Below are positions 1 to 6,533 of a DNA stretch of 8,495 nt, piece after piece. The DNA lies in contig JAYURJ010000241.1 in assembly GCA_043756275.1 (NCBI GenBank), positions 1 to 8,495 on the forward strand. The letters run 5' to 3'. How positions within the stretch are numbered: the stretch's first letter is position 1; every line of letters begins with the position of its first letter. A program made the position numbers and the translations under genes. The notes under the pieces were generated by a model. The model was given only the letters and a program-made list of their open reading frames with translations, was not told the origin of the DNA and did not search any database. The stretch comes from UKL13-2 sp043756275. GTDB lineage: Bacteria; Pseudomonadota; Gammaproteobacteria; Burkholderiales; Usitatibacteraceae.

Positions 1-106
1 TCTGGATGCCAGCGGCCTTCAGCACATGAGTAAAGGCAACACTGGTGAATTGGCTCCCCTGGTCGGTATTCATGATCTCGGGCCGACCATAACGTGCGCT
101 AAATTT
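1..106 (-). pseudogene. IS3-family transposase (OrfB/DDE integrase core) remnant, 5' truncated and cut by window edge
   Basis: Reading the minus strand from about 106 down to 1 gives an open frame containing RYGRPEI followed by NTDQGSQFTS and then AFTHVLKAAGI. This is the highly conserved segment around the second catalytic Asp of the IS3-family DDE transposase (Asp codon at 62-64). Similarity stops abruptly just upstream of RYGRPEI. The frame continues only to an in-frame stop at 140-142, and no first Asp, HTH region or OrfA is present, so the N-terminal part is missing. The C-terminal part, with the catalytic Glu, would lie to the left of position 1 and cannot be assessed. I see no terminal inverted repeat or target duplication at the break (about 98-110). 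Recognition of the family is firm. That it is a dead fragment rather than an unusual junction is inference. Confidence 0.85.
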
Positions 107-187
107 TGCTGGGGGATAATTATTACAAAGACTAAATTGTTACCGAAATTCTCAACGAACACAAAAGTATGTATCTTTAGCGGAGCT

Positions 188-1324
188 TTACTCAGACTTA
201 CTTTCGTCCGCATTATCCCGAGATGATGGCATACGATTAATCAGGCGGACCAATAGGTCCAATGAAGCAGAATGGCTTCTCTCAAGTCGCACCATAGTTC
301 GTTCAAGCCGCAGCATGCTTTCTTCGGCCCGAACCCAACGTGCCGTCAGATCACTGCGGCTCAGACTTAATGCGATTTGGTGTGGCTCGTTGGAAGCGAC
401 GCAACCATCCTCCAAGGGCATTAGCCGATACTCGTCCCCATTGGAATTTTGGTAGTTTAAGTTGGTCGCGGCGTCTGCATACCCCCCTTGCTCTTGACGA
501 AATTTCGGCGCAAGTGTTTCACTGCTCATTTCCCCAGCAATTTCATCAACGTCGGAGCGCGTAAATATACGTTTCTCCGCAAGGAATCCCGACAATAACA
601 AACGATCACAGACGGAGTTGATGCGCCTTGGTACGCCACCGCTTACTTCGAAAATAGCTCGGTATGCAGTAGGTTCGAAACGTGGTGAATCTTTCCACCC
701 CGCACATTTCAGCCGATGTTCAACGTAGCCTTGCGTTTCTTCAGCGTCCATTGGGCCAATATGGCATGCCGCGATGACCCTCTGACGAAGCTGTTGCATT
801 TGCGGGCTTTGCAGGATGTGTCGGAATTCCGGCTGACCAATAAGAAAGCTTTGCATTAGCGCGTGTGTCTCAAGCTGAAAGTTTGAGAGCATTCGTAACT
901 CTTCGACCGCGCGGGGAGTGAGGTTCTGGGCTTCGTCGACCACCAGAAGGCAGCGCTTGCCTTGTTTGGCCACAGAAACCATGAAAGCTTCGAGTGACAA
1001 AAGCAGGGTCGATTTATCAGTCTGCTTGGTTGGTATTCCGAATGCGGACGCGACCATCCTCAGCGTGTCGTCGGCATCCAATTGTGTGCTCACCAAATTT
1101 GCAGCGACGACGTGTTCCGGGTCCAGCTTTCCGAACAAACTCCGCACCAGTGTGGTCTTGCCTGCACCGACTTCGCCAGTGATAACAATGAAGCCCTCGT
1201 TCTGGTGCAAACCGTATTCAAGGTAGGCCATTGCACGTCTGTGCTGACGACTACCAAAATAAAATGATGGGTCAGGGTTGAGTTGAAATGGCTTCTTGTT
1301 CAGCCCATAAAAAGATTCGTACAT
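188..1324 (-). CDS. XrtA/PEP-CTERM system-associated ATPase (ExeA-like AAA ATPase)
   Basis: A cytoplasmic P-loop ATPase of the ExeA/GspA-like type found beside exosortase A EPS loci; its exact mechanical role is not established. The 378 residues begin with MYESFYGL, followed by NPDPSFYF, the hallmark opening of this family. Walker A is GEVGAGKT (residues 50-57), Walker B is CLLVVDEAQ (125-133), IGQPEF at 162-167 fits the sensor-1 region, and GVPRRIN (230-236) fits sensor 2. The conserved ATPase part ends near residue 265. The tail of about 110 residues is divergent, and residues 330-365 have Leu/Arg-rich, coiled-coil-like character. The ATG start at 1324 fits the family N-terminus, although the Shine-Dalgarno sequence is weak. 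It is the last intact gene of the operon, 14 bp after the outer-membrane protein gene. The usual next gene, a polysaccharide deacetylase, does not follow. Confidence 0.9.
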   Translation of the reverse strand: MYESFYGLNKKPFQLNPDPSFYFGSRQHRRAMAYLEYGLHQNEGFIVITGEVGAGKTTLVRSLFGKLDPEHVVAANLVSTQLDADDTLRMVASAFGIPTKQTDKSTLLLSLEAFMVSVAKQGKRCLLVVDEAQNLTPRAVEELRMLSNFQLETHALMQSFLIGQPEFRHILQSPQMQQLRQRVIAACHIGPMDAEETQGYVEHRLKCAGWKDSPRFEPTAYRAIFEVSGGVPRRINSVCDRLLLSGFLAEKRIFTRSDVDEIAGEMSSETLAPKFRQEQGGYADAATNLNYQNSNGDEYRLMPLEDGCVASNEPHQIALSLSRSDLTARWVRAEESMLRLERTMVRLERSHSASLDLLVRLINRMPSSRDNADESKSE

Positions 1325-1338
1325 GTCCGTTTTATCTG

Positions 1339-3006
1339 TTAATACCGAAGTGAAACTGCACCGAGAACGGCATTTTCCCGGTATCCGGTGTTCAATGAGT
1401 TGTCAAAATGTACCCGCCGCGCGCCGAAGGAGGCATAAGTATTTTGGCCGATGCGGGTTGAGAAAAGCAGATTCAATGTTCGTTGATTTGTGTCCAAACC
1501 AGTGACGGAAAGTCCTTCAGTTCGCAATGAAGTTACTACGAGCGACGCCGTTGAGATTGGCGATAGCCGGTAAGCCCAATTCAAATTAACGCCGCGCTGG
1601 AGTATGTCGTTGCTCTGTGAAAAACTATCGCTGCCACCACTACTGGGCCCGAGGCCTATCTGAAGTCTTCTGGTAGATGACAGCGTAATTGTATTGTAGA
1701 CACCCCTGACAGCGACAGATGCTTCATCGTTGCGAACTAGAGAGGGCCGACCGGTTGCAAATCCGCCGCTTGATGCGGGGTTTGCTCCGATGCCGAAATC
1801 CTCCAGTCTTTGGCGTACTGCCGCTTCTCGTGCAATTGGATCTGGGATTGACGCAGCCAATAGATCCGCTAATAAGCTTGAAACTGTGCCTAAGGCACCT
1901 GCATTTTGTTGGCCTGTGGGAGGCAATACATCTTTGGTGCTACTGAAATTCCAGACACTAAGCGCAGTGCGGTGTTTGAAACTAAAGCTGTGGCTATTAC
2001 CGAAGAAACGCTTTTCTCTTACAGCCGCAAACTGTGTACGTTCTCCAGGGGACCATTCGATTCCAACACCGGACGTGCTTGCATGATCATTATTTTGCAC
2101 GCCCGAGAAATTGGTAGCCTCACTGCCTCCTACCACTGAAACGTGTAGCCGAGCGTTGATCTCATAGTTCAGTGTGCCCCGAATGCGCTCATCGTAAGAT
2201 TTGCCAACAACGTCATTTCGAAAGCGCAACGCACTGCCATCAACTGACCAGCCAAAACCAGAAATCACCCGCGCATTTTTAATGAATCCAATCCACTGCC
2301 GTCCTCTTGTGTTTGGCATTGAAGCGTCGTTGGCACGAATATCAGCTTCTATGAGTCGAATTTGATATTTGGCGATATCAGAAAATTTTCCGCGAACATA
2401 TGGGGAGATTTGGTTAGTCGTCGTTTCAACCCTGTTACCGTTCGGGCCACTGACATTGGGCGCACCAGAAATGTTAAAGGCGGATCGATTTTGTTGAGTG
2501 ATGTTTACGCTAGCATCGAAAAACAACCAATTGTCAATTGTCTCCAGCGTCGCGAACGACGTCAAAAGTCGCTGTGTATTGTTGAGCCGTGAGTTACTAC
2601 TGTATCGAAAATCATTCAAACGAAAATCCAAATAGACTCTCGATCTGACTCCCGCCTTCTCGATACGGATGCCCGGTGTCGATTCAGTCACCCAGCTTCT
2701 TTCAGCAAGCGCTGCGGGCATCAGCGCGGCATTGTTGGTATAAGTCTCAGACACACTTAGCTGAGGGGTTATACGCCAACTGGTGACAGGCACTACGTTT
2801 TGCGCGGCCGGGGTATCCGGTGATAGTTCTTGCGCGTTACTGAGTGTAGGTACTAAGTTGCTCCCCAACACGGAAACAATCGATACAATTTTTAATGGTG
2901 CTCTCCACCAATGCGCTCCATCATTGGCGACGAACCAATAATTTTCTCGCGGTGCACTCGTCCGCTTCGACTTGAGTAAAAAATCGCGGATTGAAAATAT
3001 CTTCAT
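1339..3006 (-). CDS. PEP-CTERM system-associated outer-membrane beta-barrel protein (TIGR03016-like)
   Basis: A 555-residue predicted outer-membrane protein that accompanies the XrtA EPS genes; its molecular function is unknown, and a role in EPS secretion is inferred from context. A hydrophobic stretch (about 37-55) ends in SNA before QE, a plausible signal-peptidase site after Ala58, but it is preceded by an unusually long hydrophilic leader of about 35 residues. The mature part begins with a WRITPQLSVSETYTNNA segment (77-93) typical of the family, then many alternating polar/aromatic strands. WSPGERT lies at about 318-324, with RFFG shortly after. A helical, non-barrel insert lies at about 372-406. 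The chain ends in ...SLRY, the C-terminal aromatic residue expected of a barrel. I chose ATG 3006, 7 bp after the kinase stop. A longer in-frame ATG at 3051 would only translate the kinase gene's repeat tail out of frame. Confidence 0.85.
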   Translation of the reverse strand: MKIFSIRDFLLKSKRTSAPRENYWFVANDGAHWWRAPLKIVSIVSVLGSNLVPTLSNAQELSPDTPAAQNVVPVTSWRITPQLSVSETYTNNAALMPAALAERSWVTESTPGIRIEKAGVRSRVYLDFRLNDFRYSSNSRLNNTQRLLTSFATLETIDNWLFFDASVNITQQNRSAFNISGAPNVSGPNGNRVETTTNQISPYVRGKFSDIAKYQIRLIEADIRANDASMPNTRGRQWIGFIKNARVISGFGWSVDGSALRFRNDVVGKSYDERIRGTLNYEINARLHVSVVGGSEATNFSGVQNNDHASTSGVGIEWSPGERTQFAAVREKRFFGNSHSFSFKHRTALSVWNFSSTKDVLPPTGQQNAGALGTVSSLLADLLAASIPDPIAREAAVRQRLEDFGIGANPASSGGFATGRPSLVRNDEASVAVRGVYNTITLSSTRRLQIGLGPSSGGSDSFSQSNDILQRGVNLNWAYRLSPISTASLVVTSLRTEGLSVTGLDTNQRTLNLLFSTRIGQNTYASFGARRVHFDNSLNTGYRENAVLGAVSLRY

Positions 3007-3013
3007 CGCCACG

Positions 3014-3955
3014 CTAGTCGTATCCGTATCCGTACCCGTATCCATACCCACCCTGTGCGACAGTCCGAGCCTGATTGAGCAAAATCACTTTCACGGGACA
3101 CGCCTCAATCGTGGCCAAAGCGCGCTTGACATCGCTTTGCAGCGTCGATTCCGCGCGCACCACAAACAGGATTTGACCCATATGTGTGGCCAAAACACGC
3201 GCCTCTGTCGTGACAAGCAATGGGGGTGAGTCGAATATGATAATTCGATCCGAATAGCGGTTTGCAATTTCATGGAGCAAATTGACCATCGCATCACTTG
3301 CCAACAATTCAGTTGCGTGCACGTTCTGTGCTCCGCTCGGGAGGACAGTCAATTTTTCAACGTTTGTCCTTATCAACGCTCGCCCCAAATCGAACCGTTT
3401 GTTCTCAAGCGCATCAAGTAGCCCTTTGCCTGCGGGCAATCCCAATATTCGCGGTAGCGACGGACGAGCCACGTCTGCGTCTACTAGCAAAACTGTCTGA
3501 TCTAACTCCGTCGCAATGCTCATCGCCAAATTGACGGCTGCGAAAGTTTTGCCCTCCCCGGGCACCGCACTCGTCACCATAATCAAATTGCCGCCCCTTA
3601 TCGGCGACCCCCTTTTTCCGGATGCGTTGGCGATTAGCGGACGTTTAACGATTCGAAACTCATCGGCGATGCGGGAGCGTGGCACATCCGGTGTTACGAA
3701 GCCGTCTTTCGCTAGTTTCGTAAGATCCAATTCGAAATAAGTCGCATTCGAGCTCGGCGTCTTTACTTGTGCGTATGTTCCAGACAGTCCCACCGCTGCA
3801 TGCTCTGCGGCACGGGGCGCAGCCAGTGATACCGAAGTGTCTTCGTTGCGGCGCGGTTGCCCGAGAGCCGCGCTCTGCTCAGTTTCAGCTGGGGCGTCAA
3901 AGCCAGCACGACGCAGTTCTTCGAGACGTTTTGCTGCTTTTTCAATAACACTCAT
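3014..3955 (-). CDS. XrtA-associated BY-type tyrosine autokinase (CpsD/Wzc-like cytoplasmic kinase)
   Basis: A bacterial tyrosine kinase that autophosphorylates a C-terminal Tyr cluster and, with the chain-length protein, regulates EPS polymerisation at the inner membrane. It has 313 residues from ATG 3955. The N-terminus MSVIEKAAKRLEELRRAG is typical of the PEP-CTERM-associated kinases. Walker A is SAVPGEGKT (129-137), Walker A' is LLVDADVARP (156-165), and Walker B is IIIFDSPP (238-245). The chain ends in GYGYGYGYGYD (303-313), five tyrosines alternating with glycine: the autophosphorylation tail. An in-frame TTG at 3961 is possible but would leave only one base after the Shine-Dalgarno sequence AGGAA, whereas ATG 3955 has six. 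The membrane adaptor half is the separate upstream gene, as in the CpsC/CpsD arrangement rather than the fused Wzc. Confidence 0.93.
   Translation of the reverse strand: MSVIEKAAKRLEELRRAGFDAPAETEQSAALGQPRRNEDTSVSLAAPRAAEHAAVGLSGTYAQVKTPSSNATYFELDLTKLAKDGFVTPDVPRSRIADEFRIVKRPLIANASGKRGSPIRGGNLIMVTSAVPGEGKTFAAVNLAMSIATELDQTVLLVDADVARPSLPRILGLPAGKGLLDALENKRFDLGRALIRTNVEKLTVLPSGAQNVHATELLASDAMVNLLHEIANRYSDRIIIFDSPPLLVTTEARVLATHMGQILFVVRAESTLQSDVKRALATIEACPVKVILLNQARTVAQGGYGYGYGYGYD
3020..3049 (-). repeat. five tandem 6-bp units encoding the (Tyr-Gly)5 kinase tail
   Basis: On the minus strand the last codons before Asp-stop are five consecutive GGN-TAY units (GGG/GGA/GGC and TAT/TAC variants), giving residues 303-312 of the kinase. 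The units differ at third positions, so the repeat is imperfect at DNA level and selection probably acts on the peptide. Hexamer gain or loss would stay in frame and change the number of phosphorylatable tyrosines. Confidence 0.9.
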
Positions 3956-3961
3956 CGACAA

Positions 3962-3966
3962 TTCCT
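3962..3966 (-). promoter_or_regulatory. Shine-Dalgarno AGGAA that fixes the tyrosine kinase start
   Basis: Minus-strand AGGAA lies six bases upstream of ATG 3955 and overlaps the TAG stop codon (3965-3967) of the chain-length gene. This arrangement suggests translational coupling of the two partners and argues against the TTG at 3961 as the start. Confidence 0.7.
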
Positions 3967-5515
3967 ACACACTTCGCGCTGCCATTAGTGTGAGTGTCAG
4001 GAATCCAGCTATATACGCGCCTATTAGTGCGCCGACCCCACAGAGATATCGAAAGACACCTCGTCTGCTTTCACGTTTTTTGGGCTCGCTAACCACCATT
4101 GAAATGGTGCCTGCAATGGGGAGTCCCGTGATTTCGGCCAGAGATCTCCCATCGTAAAACGCCGGACGAATTTTCTCTAGGAGGAACGTGATTGCCAATC
4201 CGGCTGCCAATGCGAGTAATAGCGTCAGCGGAAAAAGCAGACGCCGATTGGGGGAGATGGGAATTGGGGAAACACGTGGCGGATCCACAAGCCGAAAATC
4301 TGCAACGCCGGAGACTGACTGCATGTCACCAGACATGCTCACCGATTCACGGCGTGAGATTAGATTCTCGTAATTTCTTTTGTTCACATCGTAATCGCGA
4401 TTGAGTTGAATAAATTCAGTCTCTAATTGCGGCATGCGTGTTGCTGAGGCCTTGAGTTCGTTATAGCGAGCAGCATATTCGCCCGCGCGCGTACGCAACG
4501 ATGCCACTGCTGCCTCGGACTGTGCGAGCGAAACTTTCAATTGCTCTGAAGCAAGCGGGCCGCTACCGGTCGTTTGAACCGGGGGTACACGATCATTTTT
4601 GCGCGCAAGGAGCAATTGTCGCTTTTGCTCTTCCAGCTCCTTGATTGCACGCTGCGTGCCCACAACATCTGGGTGACTTTCTGTGTATTTTAGAAGCATT
4701 ATGTCAAGACTGCGCTTCAAAGAATCCATTCTCGTGTCAACCTCGGAAATCGTCGGCCCTGCTGCTACCATACCGGATGACGTACTGGTCTCTTCACTTG
4801 CCAAACCACGCTTGTAGGCGTCACGCGAATTTTCGGCCTCACGCAATAAAAGCTGAGCCTGATTCAATTGTGCGGTCGCCTCTGACATTCGCGCAAAAAA
4901 TCCAGTCCCCTCACCCGGTGTAATACCCAAATTTCGAAGCTTGAAATCTTTCAAACGACTCTCTGCGTCTTGAAGTTTTTTTTCGTAAATCGCGATTTGT
5001 TCGTCGACAAACTTTTTTGCGGCATCTGTATCATTGCTTTTGCTACCCTGCCCGGATTCAATAAACATTGAGGCAAAGCTCTGCACAGCGTGTTTTGCAC
5101 GTTCAGGCTGTCCATCACGGAAAGTCAAGGTATACAAATCCCTCCCGCTGGCCGAAATCTTGAGTAATTTAGTCGTTCTATCTACCATCTCCTCGTACTC
5201 AGCTTTGGATTTAGTGCCTGCATCAAGGGCGACCGTTTGTACCAGCTTTTCGACATTCGGCCGACTAATGACCAAGCGGCTTAATGCAGCGATTCGATCA
5301 GCGTCATTTGCCTGTACAGTAATGTCTCTCATAAGCGGTTTCAGAATCGACGCCGTATTGACGTAGATCCGGGCAGAAGCCTCATACTTATCCGGTGTCA
5401 ATAAGACCACTACGGTGCTGATGGAACCAACTACCCAAGCCGTTGCCAGTCCGAGCCAACGGTAACGCCACATTCCCCGAAGCGTAATTATCGACTGGCG
5501 AAGAATTTCATCCAT
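3965..5515 (-). CDS. XrtA system polysaccharide chain-length determinant (Wzz/GumC-like polysaccharide co-polymerase)
   Basis: An inner-membrane co-polymerase that sets EPS chain length and acts as the membrane activator of the neighbouring tyrosine kinase. It has 516 residues. The start MDEILRQ...LRGMWRYRW matches the PEP-CTERM-associated family. The first membrane span is about 20-41. A large periplasmic region follows, with extended coiled-coil character (about 165-240 and 260-390). The proline-rich motif PPRVSPIPISPNRR (412-425) immediately precedes the second membrane span (426-446), as is usual for Wzz proteins. After a cytoplasmic loop of about 40 residues there is a third hydrophobic segment (490-512), so the C-terminus probably returns through the membrane. 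No Walker motifs occur here, since the kinase is encoded separately just downstream. ATG 5515 has a modest upstream GGAA and lies 72 bp after the export lipoprotein gene. Confidence 0.92.
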   Translation of the reverse strand: MDEILRQSIITLRGMWRYRWLGLATAWVVGSISTVVVLLTPDKYEASARIYVNTASILKPLMRDITVQANDADRIAALSRLVISRPNVEKLVQTVALDAGTKSKAEYEEMVDRTTKLLKISASGRDLYTLTFRDGQPERAKHAVQSFASMFIESGQGSKSNDTDAAKKFVDEQIAIYEKKLQDAESRLKDFKLRNLGITPGEGTGFFARMSEATAQLNQAQLLLREAENSRDAYKRGLASEETSTSSGMVAAGPTISEVDTRMDSLKRSLDIMLLKYTESHPDVVGTQRAIKELEEQKRQLLLARKNDRVPPVQTTGSGPLASEQLKVSLAQSEAAVASLRTRAGEYAARYNELKASATRMPQLETEFIQLNRDYDVNKRNYENLISRRESVSMSGDMQSVSGVADFRLVDPPRVSPIPISPNRRLLFPLTLLLALAAGLAITFLLEKIRPAFYDGRSLAEITGLPIAGTISMVVSEPKKRESRRGVFRYLCGVGALIGAYIAGFLTLTLMAARSV

Positions 5516-5587
5516 TTCAGTTCCATTTAAAGCCGTAAAGGGACACCGACCGCAAAATCAGCGCTGGCAGCAGCGGGAATTTGACGT

Positions 5588-6205
5588 TTAGAACCAGCTT
5601 TGCGGAATGATCAATACATCGCCCGGTTTCATCTCGACATTTGCGGAAACGTCGCCACGTTTGATGAGGTCTTTGATTCGGACGCGATACTGTTTGTTCC
5701 CGTCACCAGTACGAAGCAGGGTCGCGCCGTTGCCGTCGGCAAAATCAGTAATACCCCCAACGGCGATCATTACGTCAAGCAGGGTCATTTTTTGTTTGTA
5801 AGAAAGCACTTGTGGACGTGTCGCTTCTCCAACAACGCGAATTTGCTCACTATAGGGGCCAACAAAAGTGGTGACCACAACCGTCACCACAGGGTCTCGG
5901 ATAACTTTCGAAAGCGCCTTTTCAATATCACGCGCCAGAGTTGTCGCATCTTTTCCCAAGGCGGGTAGATCCTCGACGAGAGGAGCGGCAATTCTCCCAT
6001 CCGGTCGCACCGGAACAACCATCGATAATTCAGGGTTTCGCCAGACAACGATGCTTACCGTATCGCCCGGTCCTATGACGTACTTATAATCTGGTGAGGC
6101 AGCCAATGCAGGTGCTGGTGGAATTGAACTACATCCCCCTAGGATCGCGATTATTAGAGCCGCAAAGACGGCAGCAATCGTGCGGTTTGATAGACGTATT
6201 TGCAT
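5588..6205 (-). CDS. XrtA/PEP-CTERM system EPS export lipoprotein (Wza-like, Poly_export + SLBB)
   Basis: A periplasmic/outer-membrane polysaccharide export protein, the short Wza-like component of the EPS conduit. It has 205 residues. The lipoprotein signal peptide has a hydrophobic core (about 9-22) and lipobox LGGC with Cys25 as the lipidation site. The polysaccharide-export domain runs from YVIGPGDTVSIVVW (about 42-55) through VRDPVVTV-like sequence (102-110). One SLBB domain follows (about 120-175). The ending PGDVLIIPQSWF is characteristic of the PEP-CTERM-associated subfamily. The protein is much shorter than Wza of E. coli (about 380 residues) and lacks its C-terminal amphipathic helix, as is normal for this subfamily; it may work with the barrel protein encoded downstream. 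It is the first gene of the minus-strand operon, with a strong Shine-Dalgarno sequence. Confidence 0.93.
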   Translation of the reverse strand: MQIRLSNRTIAAVFAALIIAILGGCSSIPPAPALAASPDYKYVIGPGDTVSIVVWRNPELSMVVPVRPDGRIAAPLVEDLPALGKDATTLARDIEKALSKVIRDPVVTVVVTTFVGPYSEQIRVVGEATRPQVLSYKQKMTLLDVMIAVGGITDFADGNGATLLRTGDGNKQYRVRIKDLIKRGDVSANVEMKPGDVLIIPQSWF

Positions 6206-6209
6206 ATTT

Positions 6210-6216
6210 CCTCCCT
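6210..6216 (-). promoter_or_regulatory. strong Shine-Dalgarno of the first EPS gene
   Basis: Minus-strand AGGGAGG sits four bases (AAAT) before ATG 6205. It is the strongest ribosome-binding site in the operon and supports this start. Confidence 0.8.
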
Positions 6217-6395
6217 GTTGGATCGGTCCGACAACATTTCCTGCTACGCCGTGCTGATATTTAATGGAGTCAATACCGCGAAAAATGCTGGCGCTGCCAT
6301 ATGTTACTATCTTTTCAATGCCTTATTGCTCGTTTCTTACGCAACTTAGCGGCTATTCGCAGGACGTATTGCGCCATTAATCCCAACAGAAAATA

Positions 6396-6417
6396 AGCTA
6401 ATTTATCCGGATTAGCT
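6396..6417. promoter_or_regulatory. operator-like inverted repeat AGCTAAT-N8-ATTAGCT
   Basis: Two perfect 7-bp arms (6396-6402 and 6411-6417) flank an 8-bp centre. A second, overlapping 8-bp palindrome, ATCCGGAT, occupies 6405-6412. The arms are AT-rich with no T-tract, so this looks more like a dimeric transcription-factor site than a terminator. It lies 117 bp upstream of galE and about 190 bp upstream of the EPS operon start. The regulator is unknown. Confidence 0.45.
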
Positions 6418-6533
6418 AAAAACCACGCTTCGCCTTTGCCTTCATCGATTCCATCGTATGCGGTGGAACTTCTGGCCCAAATACCACCGCGTCCGCCCCA
6501 ATCAAGTCAACCAGCGCTAATTAAGGCTTTCAA

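Larger units (their letters stand above)
6206..6533. other. divergent intergenic region between the EPS operon and galE
   Basis: These 328 bp separate two divergent transcription units, so both promoters should be here. I find no convincing sigma-70 -35/-10 pair on either strand. Visible structure is an inverted repeat at 6396-6417, a weak minus-strand sigma-54-like match at 6341-6355, and the EPS Shine-Dalgarno at 6210-6216. On the plus strand AAGG (6523-6526) serves galE. The stretch of about 6420-6520 is free of stops in several frames on both strands at once, and none has a recognisable product or a good start, so I call no gene here. Confidence 0.6.

Noticed and set aside
26..226. Plus-strand 66-codon open frame over the left edge
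   Set aside because: It lies antisense to the transposase remnant and the end of the ATPase gene, with no family similarity or good ribosome-binding site.
3956..3961. TTG at 3961 as start of the tyrosine kinase
   Set aside because: It lies only one base from the AGGAA ribosome-binding site, whereas ATG 3955 has ideal spacing and matches the family N-terminus.
6315..6420. PEP-CTERM sorting signal in the intergenic open stretch (hydrophobic span plus basic tail)
   Set aside because: The overall layout is reminiscent of one, but the defining Pro-Glu-Pro motif before the membrane span is absent and the frame lacks a start.
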